Shown here in pieces: positions 1 through 5,452 of a DNA stretch of 7,007 nt. The notes beneath the pieces were generated by a model that worked only from the letters and a program-made list of their open reading frames with translations, searched no databases and had not been told where the DNA came from. Each line of letters opens with the position of its first letter. Positions within the stretch are counted from its first letter, which is position 1. The position numbers and the translations under genes are program-made. Origin of the DNA: Candidatus Woykebacteria bacterium RBG_16_39_9b (GTDB lineage Bacteria > Patescibacteriota > Microgenomatia > Woykebacterales > RBG-16-39-9b); assembly GCA_001816695.1 (NCBI GenBank), contig MHCR01000010.1, forward strand, positions 9,826 through 16,832, given 5' to 3'.

Positions 1-98
1 ATATCAACTTCACTGTAATTGGAACAGCATCCAAACCAAGGGTTGCGGCAGAGAAAACTTTGGCAAGCATACGAGAGCATTATAGCATAGGTAAATAA
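1..98 (+). CDS. C-terminal end of an unidentified protein (5' partial)
   Basis: Reading from position 3, an open frame runs in from the left edge and ends at TAA 96-98, giving 31 residues that start INFTVIGTASKPRVAAEKTL and end in HYSIGK. The other two plus frames are closed early (TAA at 16-18, TAG at 83-85), and the peptide has a natural soluble composition with a probable terminal amphipathic helix (residues about 13-27). It ends 10 bp before the stop codon of the converging PH-domain gene, the tight packing seen elsewhere in this window. I do not recognise the family from this tail. The 'GTASKPRVAAEKTL' stretch faintly recalls the last helix of a double-stranded RNA-binding domain, but that is too weak to name it. 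Confidence 0.6.
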   Translation, partial: INFTVIGTASKPRVAAEKTLASIREHYSIGK

Positions 99-108
99 GG
101 AATTTGTT

Positions 109-651
109 TTAGACTCCGGGTTTTTTGCCTTTTGCCCGTTTAATCAGCTCGTCCCGAATCTCCTCTGCCTCAGAAATTCCCAGACCAGGCAACCGGCCTT
201 CTGCAAACCCGTAACGGGAATAGCCAGAAGCCCCAGCAGTTTGCACTTGTAAATCTGAAAGTCCAAGCAACCTAGCGAAAACCCCCCTTAAAATATCTAC
301 ATTTTGTATTCTTTCATAAGGAATAGAAACGTATTTTTTCCAGATTATTCCTTTTTCTATCCTTAAAGCATCTTCTGTTATTTGAAATCTCCAATTTTTA
401 TAATTCAAATGGGCAATCAAGTAAGAGAGTGATGGAATAAGTATAAGAAAAGGCAAAAGAAAAAGAGGGCCCAGTTGAAGAATCATAAGATACAAGGATT
501 TCCTATCAGCCGGCTCGATCCCTTGAACATCCGACGCAATTGTAAAAGTAATAAAAGCAAGCCAAAAAATCACTGGCAGTAAAAAACCGGCTGTCAGTAG
601 AAGGTATTGCCAAAAGAAAAGCCAAACGGCTTTTGGGTGAAGTTGTTTCAT
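109..651 (-). CDS. Membrane protein with bacterial PH domain (bPH2/DUF304, YdbS-like)
   Basis: The product has 180 residues. Two strongly hydrophobic segments (about residues 8-38 and 50-80) should form a helical hairpin in the inner membrane. They are followed by a cytoplasmic bacterial PH domain (about 87-170) with the usual family pattern: 'WRFQITEDALRIEKGII', then 'VSIPYERIQNVDI', then 'LLGLSDLQVQTAGAS'. A basic tail (KRAKGKK) follows. The length and order match single-copy YdbS-type proteins; YdbT-type relatives carry several such units. The biochemical role of this family is poorly defined and is linked to the envelope. The ATG at 651 is fixed by a strong promoter (658-686) placed so that the mRNA should start on the A of the ATG, and no Shine-Dalgarno sequence is present. 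The beta-helix membrane protein lies upstream on the same strand, but this gene has its own promoter. Family call firm, function unknown. Confidence 0.88.
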   Translation of the reverse strand: MKQLHPKAVWLFFWQYLLLTAGFLLPVIFWLAFITFTIASDVQGIEPADRKSLYLMILQLGPLFLLPFLILIPSLSYLIAHLNYKNWRFQITEDALRIEKGIIWKKYVSIPYERIQNVDILRGVFARLLGLSDLQVQTAGASGYSRYGFAEGRLPGLGISEAEEIRDELIKRAKGKKPGV

Positions 652-657
652 AATAGA

Positions 658-686
658 ATTATCCCAACAAGCAAGATCTTTGTCAA
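658..686 (-). promoter_or_regulatory. Strong sigma70-type promoter for the PH-domain gene, leaderless geometry
   Basis: On the minus strand the -35 box is a perfect TTGACA (686-681), the spacer is exactly 17 bp (680-664) and the -10 box is GATAAT (663-658), five of six matches. Six bases (TCTATT) separate the -10 box from the ATG at 651, so the expected +1 is the A of the start codon. There is no room for a ribosome-binding site. Confidence 0.85.
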
Positions 687-777
687 AGAAAAGGGAACCT
701 TATGGGTAAACTCCTGGGATGAGACGTCGTAGGCGAATTAGAAACCTCCATTTTTACATTTTCCACGTTAAATGCAT

Positions 778-1938
778 TTAATAAAGGCTACTCTTCCTCG
801 TGGCAAGATAGGTATCTCTTTTTGTAATCAAGAAAGCACCAAGACCAAAGGTAACCACTAAAAACGTGGTAATACCGCCAACCACTGGAATCAAAGTGAC
901 TACGTAATAAAGAATCAGTCCAATAATAAAAACCCACACTTGATGAAGCTTTCTACCGGTTCGAGCGGATATAGCTGCACCGACCCAAAACATAACGAAA
1001 AGGCGAGCGAGATACAAACTTATTAAATAAAATGCGAGCAATATAAGTGCGATCGGTACACCTATTACAGTAATTAATAACAGTACAAAAATTATTGGTG
1101 TTGCTACTAGCGTTAAAAAGCCAATACCCAAGGAAGCTAGTGGTCTTTTGTTCAGTGTATTTACAGCAGCGGACGAAAACTTCGGAAAAAATCTTATTAA
1201 TATCAGCCCTAGGACAAATGTCGAAACTAAACCAATGGCTGTGCTAATTATTTTAAATGCCGCAAATCCGCCAAAAATACCTCGCGCCGATGGTTTTGCG
1301 ATGTTCGGAGCAGATTTTTTGGTAATTTCACCAGAAACTAAGGCGTGCTCATCGATCGAAGCTTGTTGGTCGCTCCAGTATGTGAGATTTCCAGCCACTT
1401 TTGCCTTTGAAGTTAGTCTCAAATCCCCAACTCCTGCTTCCACATCACCATCAATTTTATTAGAAATGGTTAGGTTTCCCGCACCTATCTTAACGTTGGT
1501 TCCCACCGGAGAAGCTAAAGTAACATTACCCGCACCGGCCAGTATACTACCACGCACGGTTGCATCATTTGTAAATTCTACGTTCCCCCCACCAACGGTA
1601 ACATTCCTACCAATCTGCCCGCTAATTGTTATCTGTCCCCCGCCAACTCGTAAATCTTGGGAAACATCCCCTGAAATATTCACCATGCCACCAGCTGCAA
1701 TTAAATCGCCGTTTACTTTTCCGTCCACAAGAACTTGGCCGCCAAACGCGTAAACATCGCCATTTACTGTCCCAGACACTTCAACTATATCGCCAAAGGC
1801 AAAATAATCTTTATTGACCACTTCACCCACTGGTAAAGTCACTACTTTTGTTTTGTGATTATCTTTATCGTTGGCCGACGCTGATGGTACTAAGATAAGA
1901 AGCGCCAATATTGGAAGAGCGACTAATAATTTCTTCAT
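778..1938 (-). CDS. Secreted/membrane-anchored bactofilin-like beta-helix protein with C-terminal multi-helix membrane domain
   Basis: From the ATG at 1938 the product is 386 residues. Residues 1-22 are a typical signal peptide (MKKLLVALPILALL, ending SASA). Residues about 45-206 form a right-handed beta-helix of at least seven 17-18 residue turns, each with a pattern like V-x-G-D-V-x-x-x-G-G-x-V-x-V-x-G (for example VNGDVYAFGGQVLVDGK, then VNGDLIAAGGMVNISGD). This resembles bactofilin/polymer-forming proteins. Residues about 220-386 hold five or six hydrophobic helices with a basic end. Classical bactofilins are cytosolic and lack membrane helices, so the signal peptide implies the helix part faces outside; a role as an envelope scaffold is inference. 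A longer frame opens at ATG 1983, but its 15 extra residues precede the signal peptide and overlap the -35 box, so 1938 is chosen. rnpB and its terminator lie just upstream. Confidence 0.82.
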   Translation of the reverse strand: MKKLLVALPILALLILVPSASANDKDNHKTKVVTLPVGEVVNKDYFAFGDIVEVSGTVNGDVYAFGGQVLVDGKVNGDLIAAGGMVNISGDVSQDLRVGGGQITISGQIGRNVTVGGGNVEFTNDATVRGSILAGAGNVTLASPVGTNVKIGAGNLTISNKIDGDVEAGVGDLRLTSKAKVAGNLTYWSDQQASIDEHALVSGEITKKSAPNIAKPSARGIFGGFAAFKIISTAIGLVSTFVLGLILIRFFPKFSSAAVNTLNKRPLASLGIGFLTLVATPIIFVLLLITVIGVPIALILLAFYLISLYLARLFVMFWVGAAISARTGRKLHQVWVFIIGLILYYVVTLIPVVGGITTFLVVTFGLGAFLITKRDTYLATRKSSLY

Positions 1939-1945
1939 CGTGGAA

Positions 1946-1974
1946 ATTGTAAATCTTAATTTTTTTGTTGTCAA
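1946..1974 (-). promoter_or_regulatory. Strong promoter for the beta-helix membrane protein gene
   Basis: On the minus strand there is a perfect -35 TTGACA (1974-1969), a 17-bp A-rich spacer (1968-1952) and a -10 TACAAT (1951-1946, five of six). Seven bases (TTCCACG) then precede the ATG at 1938, so +1 falls on the G just before the ATG or on its A. The box lies inside the longer frame starting at 1983, which argues that the upstream ATG is not used. The -35 begins only about 5 bp after the U-tract of the rnpB terminator. Confidence 0.85.
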
Positions 1975-1977
1975 GTC

Positions 1978-2006
1978 AAACAAAAAACTCCACTAGTGGT
2001 GAAGTT
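1978..2006 (-). terminator. Intrinsic terminator of rnpB
   Basis: Minus strand: an 8-bp stem, AACTTCAC (2006-1999) with GTGGAGTT (1993-1986), contains one T-G wobble and closes a 5-base loop, CACTA. It is followed directly by TTTTGTTT. It begins 7 bases after the last base of the RNase P RNA P1 helix, where an rnpB terminator is expected. Confidence 0.75.
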
Positions 2007-2013
2007 CTTTGAG

Positions 2014-2391
2014 GCTCAAAGGTAGCTCATAAGCCAGGTTCTGTTTTTAGATGATCATCTATCTAGGTGTCACGTTATACGTGGCTACCTCCCCGATTTA
2101 GTCGGGGTGCTCGCGTCTTCTCCGCTATCCCAACTGTCAACGCGGAATTCGGCGATTGCAGCCCCTGGGATTGCCCGTTTCACTTCCGATTCTAGTCACC
2201 GAGAACCGGAACTACGTCTCTGTTGCTCTCGAAGCCTGTCAATTCAGACTCCGTCCCAACTGCTCTTTCGGATCAAAAACAGTTGGGCACCAGCTCTTTC
2301 GAGTCGGACCTTAAAGTCCGTCAGGTGTTGGCTTGCTGCCTGGACTTTCCTGTCCGATTTAATCGGACCGATCATCCGGTTACCTTTGAGC
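2014..2391 (-). ncRNA. rnpB: RNase P RNA (class A type)
   Basis: This is the catalytic RNA that removes 5' leaders from tRNA precursors. On the minus strand it shows the family's conserved blocks in the right order. GGACAGGAAAGTCCAGGCA lies near the 5' end (P3/P4 region), then GAGCAACAGAGA, then AGTGAAACGGGCAATCCC. A GGGGAGGTAGCC segment follows that fits the L15 loop, whose GGU (2089-2087) pairs with the tRNA CCA end. Near the 3' end is ACAGAACCTGGCTTAT, the universal P4 partner. The ends are set by a P1 helix: CTCAAAGGTA (2390-2381) pairs perfectly with TACCTTTGAG (2024-2015), and G2391-C2014 extends it to 11 bp. The length of about 378 nt is normal. It has its own promoter (2399-2427) and terminator (1978-2006). 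Small open frames on the opposite strand here are not genes. Helix assignments are by analogy with E. coli RNA and were not folded. Confidence 0.95.
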
Positions 2392-2398
2392 GGACCCT

Positions 2399-2427
2399 AT
2401 TTTAGCAAAATTTCACCTTAAATTCAA
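2399..2427 (-). promoter_or_regulatory. rnpB promoter
   Basis: Minus strand: -35 TTGAAT (2427-2422, four of six), 17-bp spacer (2421-2405) and -10 TAAAAT (2404-2399, five of six). The expected +1 is at 2392, within a base of the 5' end deduced independently from the P1 helix (2391). This agreement supports both calls. The -35 overlaps the weak -35 of the divergent exchanger promoter by two bases. Confidence 0.78.
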
Positions 2428-2446
2428 CTTATTGTGCTGTTATAAT
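2418..2446 (+). promoter_or_regulatory. Extended -10 promoter for the cation exchanger gene
   Basis: The -10 box is a perfect TATAAT (2441-2446), preceded by the TGN extension (TGT, 2438-2440). At a 17-bp distance the -35 position reads TTAAAT (2418-2423, three of six). An extended -10 commonly compensates for such a weak -35. The expected +1 is A2453, one base before the ATG at 2454. The alternative ATG at 2445 overlaps the -10 box itself and would lie upstream of the transcript. Confidence 0.75.
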
Positions 2447-2453
2447 GAATTTA

Positions 2454-3428
2454 ATGCCCGAATTTTTTATTCTTTTACTAAGCATAGCAGCTGTTGTAAA
2501 AGGCGCAGACATTCTCGGCACAGCTGCCGTAGAAATAGCCAACCGATTAAATGTTTCTAAAATTGTTATTGGTGCTACTCTTGTTGCAGTTGCAACTACA
2601 CTGCCTGAGGCAGTTGTTTCTTTTATCTCCGGCGCTCAAAATGAAGGTGGAATTGCTGTTGGAACAGTTATTGGATCCCCAGCCGTCAACCTTGCGCTCG
2701 TTTTAGGAGTATTATTTCTTTTTTCAAAACCTCAGATTGAAAAAAATTACTATACCCGAGCTATATACATTTTTATTTTTCTTTTAGCGGTGGTTTTTGC
2801 GCTTTCACTAGGAGGATCAATAGGATTGATTGGCGGGCTACTTTTAGTTTTTCTGGCTGCAGTTTATTTAAGTCTTGAGTTTATATTAAGTAAGGGCGAG
2901 GAACATTTTATTGATCAGGTGGAAGATCGTTTTTGGTCAATTAAAAACTATTTCTCAAGTGACCACAGTTTAAAAATTAGCGTTGATTTCTTTTTGGGGG
3001 TGCTTTTGCTTGTTTTTGGCGGAAAGTTCTTAGTAGACTCGGCTGAAAGTTTGGCTGCTCTACTTAGAGTTCCAGACATTGTTATTGCGGTTTCGGTCAT
3101 AGCTTTTGGCACCTCTTTACCGGAACTTGCAACGGCTATAAATTCAATCATTCGAAAAAGAATATCTTTGTCCGTTGGAAATTTAGCCGGAGCCTCTGTT
3201 CTAGATCTTTCCATGGCTCTTGGGCTTGGGACTATCATAAATCCAGCTACAATTCCAAAAGTTGTCCTGTTTGTTTCTGCTCCAATACTTTTTATTATCT
3301 CACTGCTTGGCTTAATTCTTGTGCATGAAAAATTTCCGGGAAAACCGCTAGCCGCTGCTTTGATAATTATTTACCTTTCATACGTTATTGGATTTATCTT
3401 ATTTGAAATTTGCCTTGAGTGTATCTAA
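2454..3428 (+). CDS. CaCA-family cation exchanger (Na+/Ca2+ exchanger type, YrbG-like)
   Basis: This is an inner-membrane antiporter of about 324 residues with some ten hydrophobic helices and the two inverted alpha repeats of the CaCA superfamily. Numbering from the possible ATG at 2445, alpha-1 has TTLPE (51-55) and GSPAVN (77-82), and alpha-2 has GTSLPE (222-227) and GASVLD (249-254). The key acids E55 and E227 and the polar pair N82/D254 are all present, each 27 residues after its Glu, as in the archaeal NCX structure. A charged loop (around KGEEHFIDQVEDRFW) joins the halves. The usual GSN motifs have changed to GSP and GAS, so ion specificity is uncertain. The start at 2454 is preferred to 2445 because the extended -10 overlaps the latter; there is no Shine-Dalgarno sequence. 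The gene diverges from rnpB, and its TAA overlaps the converging downstream gene's stop. Confidence 0.88.
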   Translation: MPEFFILLLSIAAVVKGADILGTAAVEIANRLNVSKIVIGATLVAVATTLPEAVVSFISGAQNEGGIAVGTVIGSPAVNLALVLGVLFLFSKPQIEKNYYTRAIYIFIFLLAVVFALSLGGSIGLIGGLLLVFLAAVYLSLEFILSKGEEHFIDQVEDRFWSIKNYFSSDHSLKISVDFFLGVLLLVFGGKFLVDSAESLAALLRVPDIVIAVSVIAFGTSLPELATAINSIIRKRISLSVGNLAGASVLDLSMALGLGTIINPATIPKVVLFVSAPILFIISLLGLILVHEKFPGKPLAAALIIIYLSYVIGFILFEICLECI

Positions 3429-4435
3429 GATTTTGTTGGATGATCATGAAAATCTTCCAAAATCACTTGAATGATCGCGGTTACCGGAACAGCTAACAAA
3501 GCTCCTATAATACCCAATAAACTACCGCCAACCAACAATGCAAAGATAATTATAAGTGGGGAAAGACCAACTGCACGCTCCATGACTTTTGGTACAAGAA
3601 GATAATTTTCAACTTGTTGTACAACTACATAAAGAATTATTACAGCAATAACTAAAACTGGATTTTGAACAAATGCGATAATGATGGCTGGAACTGCCGA
3701 AATTATTGGTCCAATAATTGGTACAATCTCCAGGATACCAGCCACAACTGCTAAAGGAAGGGCATATTTTATACCTAAAATTGTCAAGCCAAGCCAAGTT
3801 GCTGCTCCGACTAATAACATTAAAGTAACCTGTCCTCTAAGCCATGCGCCTAACTTTTCTTCAATTTTATGCCCGAGCCTATAGACCCTTTCTTTCGAAA
3901 GATGCGGAAAGAATATAAAAAGATTTTGCTTAATTTTGTCTCGCTCCAAAAGTAAATAAAAAGAAAAAACCGCTACAGTTATAAATGTTAAGAATCCAGT
4001 AAAAACGTTAAGAATGACGGATAAGACATTGGTTAACGCTTTATCTATCCTCTGAGTCAAAAATTGTGTGATATCATCTATCGTAATGTTGGGCAAGCCG
4101 TTTTTAGTCTGGACAAACCTATCCAGACTATCAATGTATTGAGGAAGACTCAAAATTAGTTCTCGTGTCTGGACGATAAGCGGGGGGATCACTGCGAAAA
4201 TAAGAAGACCTAAAACACTAATAATTAAAATAAAGGTAGCTAGCACTGCTACTGTTTTATTGACACCTTCTTTTTCAAACCAATCAACCAGTGGTGCAAA
4301 TCCGCTCATTAGTATATAAGCAATCACTAACGATAGTAGTATACCCTTGATTTGCCACGCAACAAAAAGGCCAAAAAGAATTGCAATTGTAATAAAAATT
4401 GTTTTAGGAGAGATTTCAATGACTTGTGATTTCAT
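3425..4435 (-). CDS. AI-2E family (PerM/YdiK-like) membrane transporter
   Basis: The product has 336 residues, close to the usual 340-370 for the family. There is a hydrophobic pair near the N-terminus (about 12-45), a third helix (about 62-88), then an extended soluble segment (about 90-130) before helix 4. A charged loop (LLERDKIKQNL...KIEEKLG) precedes the C-terminal half with its family signatures. These are a GILEIVPIIGPIISAVPAII-type stretch, QQVENYLLVPKVMERAVGL, and a G-rich LLVGGSLLGIIGALLAVP segment. The family includes exporters proposed for autoinducer-2 and Na+(Li+)/H+ antiporters, so the substrate cannot be assigned. The start at ATG 4435 gives a normal N-terminus. An AGGA lies 11 bases upstream, rather far for a good Shine-Dalgarno sequence. 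miaA ends 41 bp upstream on the same strand, so read-through is likely. The TAG stop overlaps the exchanger's stop by 4 bp. Confidence 0.9.
   Translation of the reverse strand: MKSQVIEISPKTIFITIAILFGLFVAWQIKGILLSLVIAYILMSGFAPLVDWFEKEGVNKTVAVLATFILIISVLGLLIFAVIPPLIVQTRELILSLPQYIDSLDRFVQTKNGLPNITIDDITQFLTQRIDKALTNVLSVILNVFTGFLTFITVAVFSFYLLLERDKIKQNLFIFFPHLSKERVYRLGHKIEEKLGAWLRGQVTLMLLVGAATWLGLTILGIKYALPLAVVAGILEIVPIIGPIISAVPAIIIAFVQNPVLVIAVIILYVVVQQVENYLLVPKVMERAVGLSPLIIIFALLVGGSLLGIIGALLAVPVTAIIQVILEDFHDHPTKS
3427..3456. repeat. Inverted repeat at the convergent gene ends
   Basis: AAGATTTT (3427-3434) is repeated perfectly inverted as AAAATCTT (3449-3456). The 14-base loop contains the palindrome ATGATCAT (3440-3447). 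It lies just past the exchanger stop and inside the last codons of the converging AI-2E-family gene. No T-run follows on either strand, so it is not a standard intrinsic terminator. It may only slow polymerase or stabilise 3' ends, or be chance in AT-rich DNA. Confidence 0.35.
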
Positions 4436-4459
4436 CTTTAAAAGAGTCCTGTAAACCTA

Positions 4460-4468
4460 ATTTTATCA
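4460..4468 (-). promoter_or_regulatory. Possible extended -10 promoter for the AI-2E family gene
   Basis: Minus strand TGATAAAAT (4468-4460) fits the extended -10 pattern TGN-TAAAAT, five of six in the hexamer. No convincing -35 lies 16-18 bp upstream. It would give a leader of about 18 nt containing AGGA, so this gene would differ from its leaderless neighbours. AT-rich sequence makes chance matches common. Confidence 0.35.
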
Positions 4469-4476
4469 GAATATAA

Positions 4477-5421
4477 TCATTTCTGCACTAACCAAGCCTT
4501 GATAAATGCATTTATCTGTCTTATTAAATCTGGATCACTAATATCAAACCAAACAATATTTTTTCGTTTTCGGAACCAGGTGAATTGCCGTCGGATATAG
4601 CCGTGATGCTCCCACTTGATTCTTTGTTTAGCTTCTTCGATTGTTAGGTTACCTTTTAAATACATTGCCACTTGGCGATAACCAAGTGAAGTTAATGCAG
4701 GAAGTTTTTCATCATAACCGTCACTTATGAGCTTTTTCACTTCTTCAATAAATCCCACTCTGAACCAATCGTCAATCTGATCGTCCACCTTTTTATAAAG
4801 AAAGTCTCTTGGGGCAGTTAGACCGATTTGTACGGAATCAAAATTCACTTTAAATCTTTCTTCCAAGCTTGAAAATGATTGCCCACTACTATAGTAGACC
4901 TCCAAAGCACGAATTACTCGACGAGGGTTCTGTTTATCAATTTTAATTGCCGTTTTTGGATCAACTTGTTCTAGTTGACTTACAAGAGTCGCTAAAGGTT
5001 TGGACTCAAGTTTAGCCCGAAGTTTGCTGTCCGGAGGAACCTTGGGTATGTTTACACCTTCTACAATTGCTTGAACGTAGAGACCAGTGCCCCCGACAAG
5101 AATTGGCAATTTCCCTTTATTTTCTATCTCTTTAATTTTTCCCAGTGCCTCTTGTTGATACTCGACAACCGAAAAGGTTTTATCTGGATTTATTACATCA
5201 TAAAGATGTATTGGAATACCATTAACTACCCAACTCCCCTTATTTTTTTTAACATCGTACTTTGAACTCTCTATTTCCTTCCCTGTTCCAATATCCATAC
5301 CGATATAAATCTGCCGAGAATCTGCGCTAACAAGCTCGCCATTAAATTTTTTTGCTAGTTTTAACCCAAGATCCGTTTTTCCCGTCCCAGTCGGACCTAC
5401 TATCACTAACAATTTTTTCAT
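4477..5421 (-). CDS. miaA: tRNA dimethylallyltransferase MiaA
   Basis: This cytosolic enzyme transfers a dimethylallyl group from DMAPP to N6 of A37 in tRNAs reading UNN codons, making i6A37. The 314 residues are full length for the family. The P-loop GPTGTGKT is at 9-16. DSRQIY (34-39) carries the catalytic Asp and the substrate-contacting Ser/Arg/Gln. IHLYDV (71-76) and VGGTGLY (109-115) follow, with the catalytic Thr at 112. NPRRVIRALEVY and LGYRQ are also present, and the C-terminal IRRQFTWFRKR is the usual RQxTWFR tRNA-binding motif. Nothing essential appears to be missing. The ATG at 5421 places the P-loop at the normal distance from the N-terminus; no Shine-Dalgarno sequence precedes it. 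The gene is 31 bp after the glycosidase gene, and a MiaB-like enzyme, which would act next on the same base, lies two genes upstream. Confidence 0.97.
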   Translation of the reverse strand: MKKLLVIVGPTGTGKTDLGLKLAKKFNGELVSADSRQIYIGMDIGTGKEIESSKYDVKKNKGSWVVNGIPIHLYDVINPDKTFSVVEYQQEALGKIKEIENKGKLPILVGGTGLYVQAIVEGVNIPKVPPDSKLRAKLESKPLATLVSQLEQVDPKTAIKIDKQNPRRVIRALEVYYSSGQSFSSLEERFKVNFDSVQIGLTAPRDFLYKKVDDQIDDWFRVGFIEEVKKLISDGYDEKLPALTSLGYRQVAMYLKGNLTIEEAKQRIKWEHHGYIRRQFTWFRKRKNIVWFDISDPDLIRQINAFIKAWLVQK

Positions 5422-5430
5422 GATTCTTGG

Positions 5431-5439
5431 AGTTTAACA
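5431..5439 (-). promoter_or_regulatory. Possible extended -10 element before miaA
   Basis: Minus strand TGTTAAACT (5439-5431) reads as TGN plus TAAACT, four of six. The predicted +1 at 5424 would leave only a 3-nt leader before the ATG. No good -35 is present. The same TAAACT hexamer sits at a similar distance before the glycosidase start. The gap also holds GAGTTT/AAACTC, a possible weak hairpin, without a following T-run. miaA may equally be read through from the upstream gene. Confidence 0.33.
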
Positions 5440-5452
5440 CACAGTAAAAACT

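Noticed and set aside
664..777. A 114-bp gap, with plus-strand CTGGGATGAGACGTCGTAGG recalling the 3' part of a 5S rRNA
   Set aside because: The 5' half of 5S rRNA is missing, the loop-E pattern does not fit, and the left part is occupied by the PH-gene promoter. A 22-codon minus-strand frame here (ATG near 751) has no supporting signal. No T-tailed hairpin of more than 4 bp was found as a terminator.
1148..1817. Open frames on the plus strand (201 and 63 codons) opposite the beta-helix gene
   Set aside because: They are antisense to a gene with strong repeat structure, signal peptide and promoter. Their products are proline/serine-rich with no recognisable domain.
1939..1983. Fifteen-residue N-terminal extension of the beta-helix protein from ATG 1983
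   Set aside because: It overlaps the -35 and -10 boxes and puts residues in front of a signal peptide.
2107..2421. Plus-strand open frames of 104 and 60 codons
   Set aside because: They lie opposite the RNase P RNA, whose conserved blocks and P1 helix explain the sequence.
3609..3884. Short frames on both strands within the AI-2E family gene
   Set aside because: They are shadows of a well-supported membrane protein; their composition is unlike real proteins.
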